From Streptomyces sp. NBC_01481 (lineage in GTDB: Bacteria; Actinomycetota; Actinomycetes; Streptomycetales; Streptomycetaceae): a stretch of 64,000 nt of DNA. This document shows positions 38,598-46,865 of this stretch, piece by piece. The notes beneath the pieces are model-generated. The model saw only the letters and a program-made list of their open reading frames with translations, was not told the origin of the DNA and ran no database searches. The position numbers were made by a program, and so were the translations under genes. Location of the stretch: NCBI RefSeq assembly GCF_026339995.1, contig NZ_JAPEPT010000003.1:434001-498000 (forward strand), in the 5' to 3' direction. Every line of letters starts with the position of its first letter. Position 1 is the stretch's first letter.

Positions 38598-38603
38598 TAA
38601 CGT
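38598..38603 (+). promoter_or_regulatory. -10 box TAACGT of a leaderless promoter
   Basis: TAACGT lies seven bases before the GTG at 38611, which is therefore preferred as start over GTG codons at 38584 and 38602. Confidence 0.45.
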
Positions 38604-38610
38604 GGAGCGC

Positions 38611-39909
38611 GTGAGTGAGACGCAGACGCCCCCGAAGACCCTGCAGTACCGGATCGACGGTCCGGACGACGCACCCGTACTCATCCTCGGTCCCTCCCTC
38701 GGGACCACCTGGCACATGTGGGACCGGCAGATAACCGATCTCTCCCGACGGTGGAGGGTGTTCCGCTTCGATCTGCCCGGCCACGGCGGTGCCCCGGCCC
38801 ACCCCGCGACCTCCGTCGCCGAGCTCGCCGACCGGCTGCTCGCGACCCTCGACGGGCTGGGCATCCAGTTCTTCGGCTACGCCGGCTGTTCCATCGGCGG
38901 CGCGATCGGCGTGGAACTGGCGCTGCGCCACCCGCACCGGGTGGCCTCCCTCGCGCTGGTGGCCGCCTCGCCGCGGTTCGGGACCGCCGACGAGTTCCGC
39001 CAGCGCGGTGTGATCGTGCGGACCAACGGTCTGGACCCGATGGCCCGCAGCGCGCCCGAGCACTGGTTCACGCACGGCTTCGCCGCCGCCCAGCCCGCCA
39101 TCGTCGAGTGGGCGGTCCAGATGGTCCGCACCACCGACCCCGGCTGCTACATCGCCGCCTGCGAGGCGCTCGCGGCCTTCGACGTACGCGGCGAACTCGG
39201 CCACGTCGGCGTCCCGACCCTCGTCCTGGTCGGCTCAGAGGACCAGGTCACAGGGCCCGCCGAGGCCCGCACCCTGGTGGCCGGCATACCGGACGCCCGG
39301 CTCGCGCTCGTGCCGGGCGCATCGCACCTCGCCCCCGTCGAGCAGCCCGGCGCGGTCACCGACCTCCTCGTACACCACTTCTCCACCGCCTGGCAGAACG
39401 CATCCGATTCAACGACGGGGCTGACTCCGATCCCGGCCTCGCCGATCACGCCCGCCCTGTCCGCCCCGGTCACGCCCATCGGGGAGATCGCCCCCGCCTC
39501 GCCCGCGCAGCCCGAGGCGGTGCAGCAGGGACGCCCCGATCCGTACGTCGCCGGGATGAAGGTGCGCCGCGAGGTGCTCGGTGACGCGCACGTCGACCGG
39601 GAGACGGCCGCCGCCGACGACTTCACCGGCGACTTCCAGGAGCTGATCACCCGCTACGCCTGGGGCGAGGTCTGGACCCGTGAGGGCCTCGACAGACGCA
39701 CCCGCAGCGTGGTGACGCTCACCGCGCTGGTCGCGGGCGGGCACCTGGACGAGCTCGCCTTCCACACCCGCGCGGCGCTGCGCAACGGACTCACCCCCGC
39801 CGAGATCAAGGAAGTCCTGATCCACGCGGCGGTGTACTGCGGCGTCCCGGCGGCGAACTCCGCCTTCCGCGTGGCCCACGCCGTCATCCAGGAGGAGACC
39901 ACCCCCTGA
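38611..39909 (+). CDS. pcaL: Fused 3-oxoadipate enol-lactonase/4-carboxymuconolactone decarboxylase
   Basis: A 432-residue two-domain enzyme. The N-terminal alpha/beta hydrolase (about 1-255) has the nucleophile elbow GYAGCSIGGAIG, the acid in VGSEDQVTGPAEA and the histidine in GASHLAPVE; it opens the enol-lactone of the beta-ketoadipate pathway. A Pro/Ala-rich linker (about 265-305) leads to the carboxymuconolactone decarboxylase domain (about 310-425; WTREGLDRRTRSVVTLTALV, then ELAFHTRAALRNGLTPAEIK). The fusion, PcaL, is usual in actinobacteria and does two successive steps of protocatechuate degradation. The remaining pca genes are not in the window, which is unusual. Confidence 0.9.
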   Translation: MSETQTPPKTLQYRIDGPDDAPVLILGPSLGTTWHMWDRQITDLSRRWRVFRFDLPGHGGAPAHPATSVAELADRLLATLDGLGIQFFGYAGCSIGGAIGVELALRHPHRVASLALVAASPRFGTADEFRQRGVIVRTNGLDPMARSAPEHWFTHGFAAAQPAIVEWAVQMVRTTDPGCYIAACEALAAFDVRGELGHVGVPTLVLVGSEDQVTGPAEARTLVAGIPDARLALVPGASHLAPVEQPGAVTDLLVHHFSTAWQNASDSTTGLTPIPASPITPALSAPVTPIGEIAPASPAQPEAVQQGRPDPYVAGMKVRREVLGDAHVDRETAAADDFTGDFQELITRYAWGEVWTREGLDRRTRSVVTLTALVAGGHLDELAFHTRAALRNGLTPAEIKEVLIHAAVYCGVPAANSAFRVAHAVIQEETTP

Positions 39910-39953
39910 GCCCTTGACCGGCCGGAGACGGCATGGCGTAGCAGGATGGGCCC

Positions 39954-40586
39954 ATGAGGCTCACGAAGAAGACGCACGCCTGCATCCGGCTGGAGAAGGA
40001 CGGGCAGACGCTCGTCATCGATCCCGGCACCTTCAGTGAAGAGGACGCCGCCATCGGCGCGGACGTCATCCTGGTGACCCACGAGCATCTCGACCACTTC
40101 AACGAGGACCGGCTGCGGGCCGCGATGGAGGCGAACCCGGGCGCCGGGATCTGGACCCTGCGCAGCGTCGCCGAGAAGATCTCGGCGGCCTTCCCCGGCC
40201 GCGTCCACACCGTCGGCCACGGCGACACCTTCACCGCGGCCGGGTTCGACGTGCAGGTGCACGGAGAGCTGCACGCCGTGATCCATCCGGACATTCCGCG
40301 GATCACCAACGTCGGCTATCTGGTGGACGGTTCGGTCTTCCACCCCGGCGACGCCCTCACCGTCCCCGACCATCCGGTCGAGACGCTGCTGCTCCCCGTA
40401 CAGGCCCCCTGGAGCAAGATCTCCGAGGTCATCGACTACGTGCGCGAGGTGAAGCCGCGGCGTGCCATCGACGTGCACGACGCCCTGCTCACCGATCTCG
40501 CCCGGCCGATCTACGACCGTCAGATCGGCGAGCTCGGCGGCACGGACCACGGCAGGCTGACACCGGGCGCGACGACCGACCTGTGA
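39954..40586 (+). CDS. MBL-fold metal-dependent hydrolase
   Basis: A 210-residue metallo-beta-lactamase fold protein. It starts MRLTKKTHACIRLEKDGQTL, has the metal motif THEHLDHF (HxHxDH), a later VFHPGDAL that supplies an Asp, and a C-terminal VKPRRAIDVHDAL with a further His. It belongs to the UlaG-like group, substrate unknown. A TTGACC (39914-39919) and TAGCAG (39939-39944) pair may form its promoter, with almost no leader. Confidence 0.9.
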   Translation: MRLTKKTHACIRLEKDGQTLVIDPGTFSEEDAAIGADVILVTHEHLDHFNEDRLRAAMEANPGAGIWTLRSVAEKISAAFPGRVHTVGHGDTFTAAGFDVQVHGELHAVIHPDIPRITNVGYLVDGSVFHPGDALTVPDHPVETLLLPVQAPWSKISEVIDYVREVKPRRAIDVHDALLTDLARPIYDRQIGELGGTDHGRLTPGATTDL

Positions 40587-40618
40587 CGGCCGCGGGCCCG
40601 GCTGTCAGACCGCCCGGC

Positions 40619-40624
40619 TAGGCT
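40619..40624 (+). promoter_or_regulatory. -10 box TAGGCT of a leaderless promoter
   Basis: TAGGCT lies six bases before the ATG of the exonuclease III gene at 40631; no Shine-Dalgarno is present. Confidence 0.65.
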
Positions 40625-40630
40625 CTTCGC

Positions 40631-41410
40631 ATGCGCATCGCCACGTGGAACGTCAACTCGATCACCGCCCGACTGCCGCGCCTGCTGGCCTGGCTGGAGA
40701 ACAGCGGCACGGACGTGCTGTGCATCCAGGAGACCAAGACCACCGAGGAGCAGTTCCCCTCCGACGAGCTGCGCGAGCTCGGTTACGAGTCCGCGGTCCA
40801 CGCCACGGGCCGGTGGAACGGCGTGGCGCTGGTGTCCCGGGTCGGCCTCGACGACGTGGTCAAGGGCCTGCCCGGCGGCCCGGAGTACGAGGGGGTGCAG
40901 GAGCCCCGGGCGATCGCCGCGACCTGCGGCCCGGTCCGCGCCATGTCGGTGTACGTGCCGAACGGCCGCGAGCCCGGGCACGAGCACTACGCGTACAAGC
41001 TGCAGTGGTTCGAGGCGCTGAAGGCGGCGGTCGCCTCCGACGCGGCGGCGGCCCGCCCCTTCGCGGTCCTCGGCGACTTCAATGTCGCCCCGACCGACGA
41101 CGACGTCTGGGACCGCGAATTCTTCGAGGGGCAGACGCATGTCACCCCGCCCGAGCGCGCGGCGCTCATCGCGCTCCAGAAGGCGGGCCTCACCGACGTC
41201 GTGCCGCGCCCCCTCAAGTACGACCACCCCTTCACGTACTGGGACTACCGCCAGCTGAGCTTCCCCAAGAACCGCGGCATGCGCATCGACCTGGTCTACG
41301 GCAATGATCCTTTTGCCCAGGCGGTCAAGGACAGTTACGTCGACCGCGAGGAGCGCAAGGGCAAGGGCGCGTCGGATCATGCGCCTGTCGTTGTGGACCT
41401 GGACATCTGA
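40631..41410 (+). CDS. xth: Exodeoxyribonuclease III (AP endonuclease)
   Basis: A 259-residue EEP-family nuclease. MRIATWNVNSI carries the first Asn, CIQETKTTEEQFP the metal-binding Glu, GDFNVAPTDDDVWD the Asp/Asn pair, and SDHAPVVVDL the catalytic His at the C-terminus. It cleaves DNA at abasic sites and trims 3' ends in base-excision repair. It is monocistronic and probably constitutive. The leaderless promoter fixes the start. Confidence 0.95.
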   Translation: MRIATWNVNSITARLPRLLAWLENSGTDVLCIQETKTTEEQFPSDELRELGYESAVHATGRWNGVALVSRVGLDDVVKGLPGGPEYEGVQEPRAIAATCGPVRAMSVYVPNGREPGHEHYAYKLQWFEALKAAVASDAAAARPFAVLGDFNVAPTDDDVWDREFFEGQTHVTPPERAALIALQKAGLTDVVPRPLKYDHPFTYWDYRQLSFPKNRGMRIDLVYGNDPFAQAVKDSYVDREERKGKGASDHAPVVVDLDI

Positions 41411-41468
41411 CGTTTGTTGACGCGCGCCCTGTGGTGCGCCGGGCGGCAGGGATGCGAGGCTGAGTGGT

Positions 41469-41915
41469 ATGAACATCCCTTTCTTGGACAACTGGCTCAA
41501 GCGGCACGACGCCGGGCAGGTGCAGAGCGAGCCCGCCGCGGAGTACGACCCGGAGCGCGAGGCGGCCATCGCCGAGCTGCTCTCGGAGTGTGAGCTGCTG
41601 CGTGTCCGAGCAGGGCAGGCCGGGCTCGAACTGGACGACAGCCCCGCCTCGTTGGCCGCCCTCGACCAGCTCCCGCCGCGCTGGCGCGACGACCCCGAGG
41701 AGCTGCCCTGGCTGGGCAATGACGCGGGTCTCTACCTCGGCACCGTGATCGTCCGCACGGTCCCCGGGGCGGCCTGGCACATCTGGCCGGGCGGTCATCC
41801 CGTGGTGCAGCTCGCCTCCGGCCGGGAGATCAGCGTGGTGGAGGCGGGCCTGGACTGGGCGGTCAACGGTGCGCCTCAGCTGTCTCAGGTGTACGCAGAG
41901 GCCGCAGAGGCCTGA
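41469..41915 (+). CDS. DUF6278 family protein
   Basis: A 148-residue protein starting MNIPFLDNWLKRH with acidic helical N-terminal half and a C-terminal beta part (GLYLGTVIVRTVPGAAWHIW, VVQLASGREISVV). The profile is that of actinobacterial DUF6278 proteins, which have no known role. GAGGCT, seven bases before the ATG, may be a weak leaderless -10. Confidence 0.85.
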   Translation: MNIPFLDNWLKRHDAGQVQSEPAAEYDPEREAAIAELLSECELLRVRAGQAGLELDDSPASLAALDQLPPRWRDDPEELPWLGNDAGLYLGTVIVRTVPGAAWHIWPGGHPVVQLASGREISVVEAGLDWAVNGAPQLSQVYAEAAEA

Positions 41916-42035
41916 GCTGCGCAGACTCCATTAATACGGCTTATGCCCTATTTATGCGTGTCGAGTGTGAAGTCCCTTGTCCGGCTGGATAGTTTGCGCT
42001 GACCTCGACACAGCCGAGAGTGGGTAGGTCAGCGT

Positions 42036-42110
42036 ATGGTCGTCGATCCTTTGATCGAGCTGCGTGACGTCAACACGTACGACGGACAGGTGCCCGTGCC
42101 GCGGGACTGA
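42036..42110 (+). pseudogene. Relic of the 5' end of gluA (amino acid ABC transporter ATPase)
   Basis: Within the 483-base gap between the DUF6278 gene and the hydrolase, an ATG opens a frame reading MVVDPLIELRDVNTYDGQVP before a TGA. The first 13 residues match the usual start of the glutamate transporter ATPase GluA of Streptomyces (M-V-DPLIELRDVNK-F/Y-G-L-VL-DI), recalled from memory. Walker A and all later parts are missing. The upstream part of the gap (41916-42035) is unusually AT-rich for the window and may be the old promoter. Confidence 0.5.
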
Positions 42111-42143
42111 CGGGGGGTGCAGGACCCATGACGCGACTTCTGA

Positions 42144-42254
42144 AACACGCCCTACGCCGTGGCGCTCTCGCCCGCGCCGCGCGGAAACCCTGCCACCGGC
42201 AGCCTCTTCGACCACCGGATCTCGACTACGATGTGCCGTTCATCCCAGTGGTGA
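42144..42254 (+). other. Codon-biased short open frame, relic or small peptide gene
   Basis: Between stops at 42141 and 42252 one frame has strongly G/C-biased third positions and reads NTPYAVALSPAPRGNPATGS, then LFDHRISTTMCRSSQW. A GTG at 42159 could start a 31-residue peptide. An ATG at 42128 with a G-rich Shine-Dalgarno is in another frame, so a single slip near 42141 would make a longer gene. No family was recognised. Confidence 0.3.
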
Positions 42255-42317
42255 TGGCGATCTCCCCGCATACCAAGGCCGCGGATCCGGCTCCGGCCGG
42301 ACCAGGGACGCTGCTGC

Positions 42318-42362
42318 CGGGTGGGGGACCCCCCACGGCCCCCAGGCCGTAGGGGGAGCAGC
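42318..42362. repeat. Fragment of the intergenic repeat (inverted)
   Basis: A strong G/C hairpin whose reverse complement contains CCCTACGGCCTG and GGCCGTGGG, the same module that flanks repeat copies 2 and 3. It lies just downstream of the convergent hydrolase gene and may terminate transcription. Confidence 0.6.
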
Positions 42363-42398
42363 AGCTCAGGGCCATTCCCGCCCGGCGGCAGCCGGTGA

Positions 42399-43988
42399 TC
42401 ACTTCTCGTGCAGCGGGACCGACAGATATGACGGGTCGGCTGCGGACGAGGAGAAGGTCAGCTGCGCGCCGGACGGGTTGTGCTCGATGTAGAGCGGGTC
42501 GACAGTGTCGACGACCAGGGCGAGACGGTGGCCCGCCGGGACGTCGTAGGCGGTGGAGAAGAGCTCCAGGTCGACGGCGAACGGCTTCCCGGGTGTCATG
42601 CCGTGGAAGGTGTACGGCGCATTGCTGACCAGCTTGCCGAGGCCGAGCGGGCCCACGTCGTAGAGGTATGCGACGAGGGTGCCGCTCTCCTTGGTGCTTG
42701 TGACCGTGGTGTGCATCCTGGCCGTGCCGCGGATCTGCTGCTCGGAGTCGTAGCGCTCGGACTTCCAGACGGCGGCGAAGAGGCGCGGCAGCAGCGGGAT
42801 CGACGCCATCGGGGGCAGCTTGGCGAACTGGTCCAGGATGCTGGACAGGAAGATGACCCCGCCGTTGGCGCCCGAGTCGATATTGGCGAAGATCCGCTTG
42901 GACCCGCCGAGCTCGATCTTCCGTTCGGTCGCGGCCACCGACTTCCAGTCGGGGTAGTTCTCGTATCCGCCGGTGGAACGGGACTTGATGCGGACCGGTT
43001 GCTCGCGGTCGATGCCGTTGTCGGCACCCTTGACGTAGCGGTCGAGCCAGCGATGGGCGCTGGTCCAGGTGTCGTTGGGCAGACCGAGCAGACCGCTGCC
43101 TTCCGCCGTCGCATGGTCGCCGGGGCGGAACTCTAGGCGCTTGGGACCGGTGAGCTTCTCGTAGAAGTCGGCGTACTGGTTGGGCGGGAAGATCGAGTCG
43201 CCCCAGGCGTTGCCGAGCATGATCGCCGTGCCGTTGGCGTTGATCCGGTCCAGATAGGTGGCGGGGGAGCGCTTCTTCCCCCAGTCGATCAGCTCCTGCT
43301 CCTTGGCGAGGTTGGAGGAGAAGAAGTCCGCCGTGATCTGCTTGAACTCCTCGCTCGGCCGGCCGGTGAGATACCCCGCCCCGCTGAGCATCGCGGTGGC
43401 CTGCACATGCTGGGTGCGGCCGCTGTAGATGGACTCGACCAGGTCGGCCCAGCCGCTGAGGGCGGCAACCGCCTTGATGCGCTTGTCGTGGGCGGCGGCA
43501 AGGAGGGTGATGCCCGCGCCGTACGAGACGCCGGCCATGCCCACCCTGCCGGGGTCGGCGGGGGTGTTCGCGAGCGCCCAGTCGATCACCTTGGAGGCAT
43601 CGGCGATGTCGGGCGGCCCGGCCACTTCTATGGTGCCGCCCGACTGCCAGAAGCCGCGGGTGTTGTAACTCACCACGACATAGCCCGAGTCGGCGAGCTG
43701 CTTGGCCTGCGCGATGTATTCGATCTGGGGCAGTCCCCAGCTCGTGGGCAGCACGATCACGGGGTATCTGCGCGTGTCGTCGGAGCCCGCGGGCGTGACG
43801 ACATTGGCCTTGAGTACGGTGCCGCCGTCACCGGTGATGTCGACGAACCGTACGTCCGCGGTGGCGGATTGGGCCTGGTTGCCGGCCATCGGGACGGCGG
43901 GAGCCACTCCGGCGGCCGGTCCGGCGAGAAGCGCGACGGAGACCGTACCGATCGCGGTCGTACGCAGGGCCTTGCGCGACTGTCCCAC
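42399..43988 (-). CDS. Secreted alpha/beta hydrolase, X-Pro dipeptidyl-peptidase (CocE) type
   Basis: A 529-residue protein with a signal peptide (GQSRKALRTTAIGTVSVALL, then AGPAAGVAPAVPMAG). The hydrolase core has YPVIVLPTSWGLPQIEYIAQ, the oxyanion segment SYNTRGFWQSGG, the nucleophile elbow GMAGVSYGAGITL, and the His near FRPGDHA. The C-terminal third is the jelly-roll X-Pro dipeptidyl-peptidase domain (LFSTAYDVPAGHRLALVVDT). It should hydrolyse an ester or peptide outside the cell. The GTG start follows gaggag. The 115-base upstream gap is rich in short repeats. Confidence 0.9.
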   Translation of the reverse strand: MGQSRKALRTTAIGTVSVALLAGPAAGVAPAVPMAGNQAQSATADVRFVDITGDGGTVLKANVVTPAGSDDTRRYPVIVLPTSWGLPQIEYIAQAKQLADSGYVVVSYNTRGFWQSGGTIEVAGPPDIADASKVIDWALANTPADPGRVGMAGVSYGAGITLLAAAHDKRIKAVAALSGWADLVESIYSGRTQHVQATAMLSGAGYLTGRPSEEFKQITADFFSSNLAKEQELIDWGKKRSPATYLDRINANGTAIMLGNAWGDSIFPPNQYADFYEKLTGPKRLEFRPGDHATAEGSGLLGLPNDTWTSAHRWLDRYVKGADNGIDREQPVRIKSRSTGGYENYPDWKSVAATERKIELGGSKRIFANIDSGANGGVIFLSSILDQFAKLPPMASIPLLPRLFAAVWKSERYDSEQQIRGTARMHTTVTSTKESGTLVAYLYDVGPLGLGKLVSNAPYTFHGMTPGKPFAVDLELFSTAYDVPAGHRLALVVDTVDPLYIEHNPSGAQLTFSSSAADPSYLSVPLHEK

Positions 43989-44006
43989 GGGTCACTCCTC
44001 ACTCGT

Positions 44007-44082
44007 GTCACTGCAAAGTGACCCGACGGTAACCTTGAGGACTTACTTGAGGTAACTCCTCGGTAAGTTACGCGACGGTAAC
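44007..44082. promoter_or_regulatory. Repeat-rich divergent regulatory region
   Basis: Between the secreted hydrolase and the divergent membrane gene lie a direct repeat CGACGGTAAC (44024-44033 and 44073-44082, 49-base period), an inverted repeat GTCAC-N6-GTGAC (44007-44022), TTAC-N5-GTAA (44043-44055) and GTAAC-N10-GTTAC (44052-44071). GTAAC/GTTAC half-sites recur four times, so a regulator encoded elsewhere probably binds here. Confidence 0.5.
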
Positions 44083-44103
44083 GATTATTGGACGTGGTGT
44101 CAG

Positions 44104-44697
44104 TTGGCGCGTGAGCCCCTGGTGTTCTGGCGGACGGAGCGGCACGCTCGCGCTGTGGACGCGACGACTGATCGGACGACACTGCAACTGCGGCTGAGAC
44201 GGCGGGTGGAGTGGGTGCCCGTCGCCGCGCTCGTGCTGCTCGTCGTATGGGGCATCGCCGTGGCGGCGATCGTCGAAGGGCCCAACGGCACCGCGGGCGG
44301 GATCGCCCTGTCGGTGCTCGGCGTGCCCCTCGCCCTCATCGCCGTCAGCTGCGCCACGCATCTCGTGCGGCCGCTCGGGCTGACGGTCGACGGGGACGGA
44401 CTGACCGTACGGCTGCCGGCCTGGCCCGCCAGAACCGTGCCCTGGTCCGCGGTCCGGGGGGTGAGCGCCTCCTCCGGCTACGTCTTCGTCGACTGCGAGG
44501 CTCCCGTCGGGAAGCTTCCGCGCACCTGCCGACTGCGGGCCGCGCACCGCAGGCTCGGCCCCGAGCTGGAGCGTCCGGGTGGGGACGGGCTCTGTTTCGA
44601 GACGCAGGTCTTCGATGTCGATCCGGCCGAACTGCTGGACGCCATCGGGCAGTACGCGCCGACAGGGATCACGATCACGGATAAAGCGCCGCGGTAG
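44104..44697 (+). CDS. Membrane protein with a PH-like domain
   Basis: A 197-residue protein: two membrane helices (about 36-58 and 64-88) after a basic N-terminus, then a cytoplasmic beta-rich domain beginning PLGLTVDGDGLTVRLPAWPA and VPWSAVRGVSAS, typical of the small bacterial PH-like membrane proteins of actinobacteria. The TTG at 44104 is used; GTG at 44155 is an alternative with CACGCT six bases before it. Function unknown. Confidence 0.75.
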   Translation: MAREPLVFWRTERHARAVDATTDRTTLQLRLRRRVEWVPVAALVLLVVWGIAVAAIVEGPNGTAGGIALSVLGVPLALIAVSCATHLVRPLGLTVDGDGLTVRLPAWPARTVPWSAVRGVSASSGYVFVDCEAPVGKLPRTCRLRAAHRRLGPELERPGGDGLCFETQVFDVDPAELLDAIGQYAPTGITITDKAPR

Positions 44698-44725
44698 ACG
44701 GGCGTCCGCGTACGACAATGGAGGA

Positions 44726-46021
44726 ATGACGAGGCCCGAAGAGCGCGAGCCCGATCCGAGTCTGGCCGGTCCGACGGAGCCCGGTCCGAGGGAGACCGGT
44801 CCGGGCGTGCCCGATGTCTTCGACCCGCGGATCTACGCCGCCGGTCTGCCGCACGCCGCCTTCCGCGAGCTCCGCGAGCGCCACCCCGTCGCCTGGCAGC
44901 AGGAGTACGAAGTCCTCGGCTGGCCCGCGGGCCCCGGCTTCTGGGCCGTCACCCGCCACGCCGACGTGGTCGGGGTCCTCAAGGACTCCGGGACCTTCTC
45001 CTCCCACCTCGGCGCCACCCAGATCCGCGACCCCGACCCGGCCGACCTGCCCTTCATCCGGCGCATGATGCTCAACCAGGACCCGCCGGACCACGGGCGC
45101 CTGCGACGGCTGGTGAGCCGTGCCTTCACCCCTGGACGGATCGACCGGTTCGGCGTGGCCGCGCGGGCCCGCGCCCGCCAACTGCTCACCGCCGCACGGG
45201 ACAGCGGCCCCGCCTTCGACCTGGTCACCGCCGTCACCGACGACTACGCCCTGCTCAACCTCTCCGATCTGCTGGGCGTCCCGGAGAGCGACCGCGGACT
45301 GCTGCTGAAGTGGACCGAGCGCGTCATCGCCTACCAGGACCCCGACGAGCCGCCGGTGCTCGGAGCGGACGGGCGTCCGGTCAACCCCCGCTCACCGGCG
45401 ATGCTCCAGGAGATGTTCAGCTACGCCCAGGAGCTCGCCGCGTACAAACGCAGGAACCCCGCCGACGACGTCATGACCTCGCTCGCGCAGTCGGAACTCT
45501 CCGACGCGGAGCTGGAGATGTTTTTCTTCCTGCTGACAGTCGCGGGCAACGACACCGTGCGCAGCGCCGCCCCCGGTGGCTTTCTGACGCTGGCCGAGCA
45601 CCCGGACGAACAGCGCAGGCTGCGGGCGGGCGATGTGGACCTGGACCGTGCCGTCGACGAGCTGCTGCGCCGCCACCCGCCCGTCCTCAGCTTCCGCCGT
45701 ACCGCGACCCGCGACACCACGCTCGCCGGGCAGCACATCCGCTGCGGCGACAAGGTGGTCGTCTTCCACGCCTCGGCCAACTACGACGAGCGGGTCTTCG
45801 ACCAGCCGTACGGGCTCGACCTCGGCCGTTCCCCGAACCCGCATGTCTCCTTCGGTGACGGCCCGCATGTCTGTCTCGGCGCCCACTTCGCCCGGCTCCA
45901 GCTGCGGATCCTGTACGGGGAAGCGATGGATCTGCTGCCGCCGCTGGTGATGGCGGGCCCGCCGCGGCGGCTCGTCTCCAACTTCATCAATGGCGTGAAG
46001 TCGCTGCCGCTGACCGTCTAG
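44726..46021 (+). CDS. Cytochrome P450 (CYP124/125/142-like)
   Basis: A 431-residue P450 with a Pro/Glu-rich N-terminal extension. The I-helix is FLLTVAGNDTVRSAAPGG, with Asn-Asp-Thr in place of the usual His/Glu-Thr; the K-helix has DELLRRHPP; the haem loop is FGDGPHVCLGAHFARL with Cys383. The C-terminus (RRLVSNFINGVKSLPL) is that of the steroid/lipid-oxidising CYP124/125/142 clade. It is probably a lipid or sterol side-chain hydroxylase using an unlinked ferredoxin. A ggagga Shine-Dalgarno supports the ATG. Confidence 0.92.
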   Translation: MTRPEEREPDPSLAGPTEPGPRETGPGVPDVFDPRIYAAGLPHAAFRELRERHPVAWQQEYEVLGWPAGPGFWAVTRHADVVGVLKDSGTFSSHLGATQIRDPDPADLPFIRRMMLNQDPPDHGRLRRLVSRAFTPGRIDRFGVAARARARQLLTAARDSGPAFDLVTAVTDDYALLNLSDLLGVPESDRGLLLKWTERVIAYQDPDEPPVLGADGRPVNPRSPAMLQEMFSYAQELAAYKRRNPADDVMTSLAQSELSDAELEMFFFLLTVAGNDTVRSAAPGGFLTLAEHPDEQRRLRAGDVDLDRAVDELLRRHPPVLSFRRTATRDTTLAGQHIRCGDKVVVFHASANYDERVFDQPYGLDLGRSPNPHVSFGDGPHVCLGAHFARLQLRILYGEAMDLLPPLVMAGPPRRLVSNFINGVKSLPLTV

Positions 46022-46760
46022 GTTGCGGCGCGGTGGGAACTGCGCGCGGCGGGGACGGGAGTCTGTGCCGTCCGCGTCACATCGGAGACCAGCTCGACCA
46101 CATCGGCGCCGTACGCCTGGGAGTTGACGACCTTCAGCAGCAGACAGAAGGAGTTGCCGCCGTGCTTGCGGGCGAGCTTCTCGTGCTGGCGCGCCGATAG
46201 CGGGTGGCCGCCTGGTTGGTGATGGCGCGCTGGCCGCAGAAGAGAAAGACGGGCCGGGCGTCCTGGCCCGCGGTGAGCCGGGCGAGCAGGACGTACTCCG
46301 CGACACCCGGCTCCATGCGGTAGCGCTCCGGGCCGATCTGGAACGCGCCCTGGTCGGGGCCCGGCTCCGGATCCGTGTTGATCTTCACGCCGGGGAGCAG
46401 CGAGTGCAGATGCGCGGCCATCCGCCGGTTCGAGACCGGACCGCCGACGCAGAATTCCGTACGCTCGCCGAAGCCCTGCTGGGCTATGTCGTGCCAGACG
46501 ATCTGCGCGTTCGCCCCGCAGTCCTTGATCAGCGCGGAGAGTTCGAGCAGCGCGAAGACGTCGAAGCGGTGCACGGAACCGTCCCGGCCGGCCTCGCGGT
46601 TGACGACGAGCAGCGACTCGGAATTCCCGGGCAGCCCGAAGAAGTCCTGCTTGCGGCGGAGTCTGCGCCGCCACAGATAGGTGCGGGCGAGCCAGCCGAG
46701 AGTGGCGCTGATGCCGGCGGCCAACACGCCGAGCACGATGTTGCGTACGTCGTCAGTCAT
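46018..46760 (-). pseudogene. Membrane-anchored protein gene interrupted by a frameshift
   Basis: From the ATG at 46760 the frame encodes an N-terminal membrane helix (about residues 7-26) and a soluble domain (about 40-185; LPGNSESLLVVNREAGRDGS, RMAAHLHSLLPGVKINTD, RPVFLFCGQRAITNQAATRY). Near 46195-46199 codon bias leaves this frame and continues in another as ARQHEKLARKHGGNSFCLLL to a stop at 46018. One inserted base restores a continuous protein of about 247 residues. Either the gene is freshly broken or the sequence has a one-base error. No family was recognised; the soluble domain resembles Streptomyces proteins annotated only as hypothetical. Confidence 0.75.
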
Positions 46761-46865
46761 GGGCGCGCATGTTAGCGGTGTTTGCGGACCATTGTTCGAG
46801 GCGGTCCTGACGGGGCAGTGGCGGTGAAGTTACAGTGCGCGGACGTACGTTGACTGGAGGTACGG

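Noticed and set aside
29080-46021. Natural-product gene cluster, suggested by two P450s, an ABM-domain protein and regulators
   Set aside because: No synthase, synthetase, terpene cyclase or RiPP enzyme is present, and the P450s sit in unrelated catabolic or housekeeping surroundings.
46190-46202. Programmed ribosomal frameshift in the membrane protein gene
   Set aside because: No slippery heptamer or downstream structure is visible at the switch; an indel or sequencing error is simpler.
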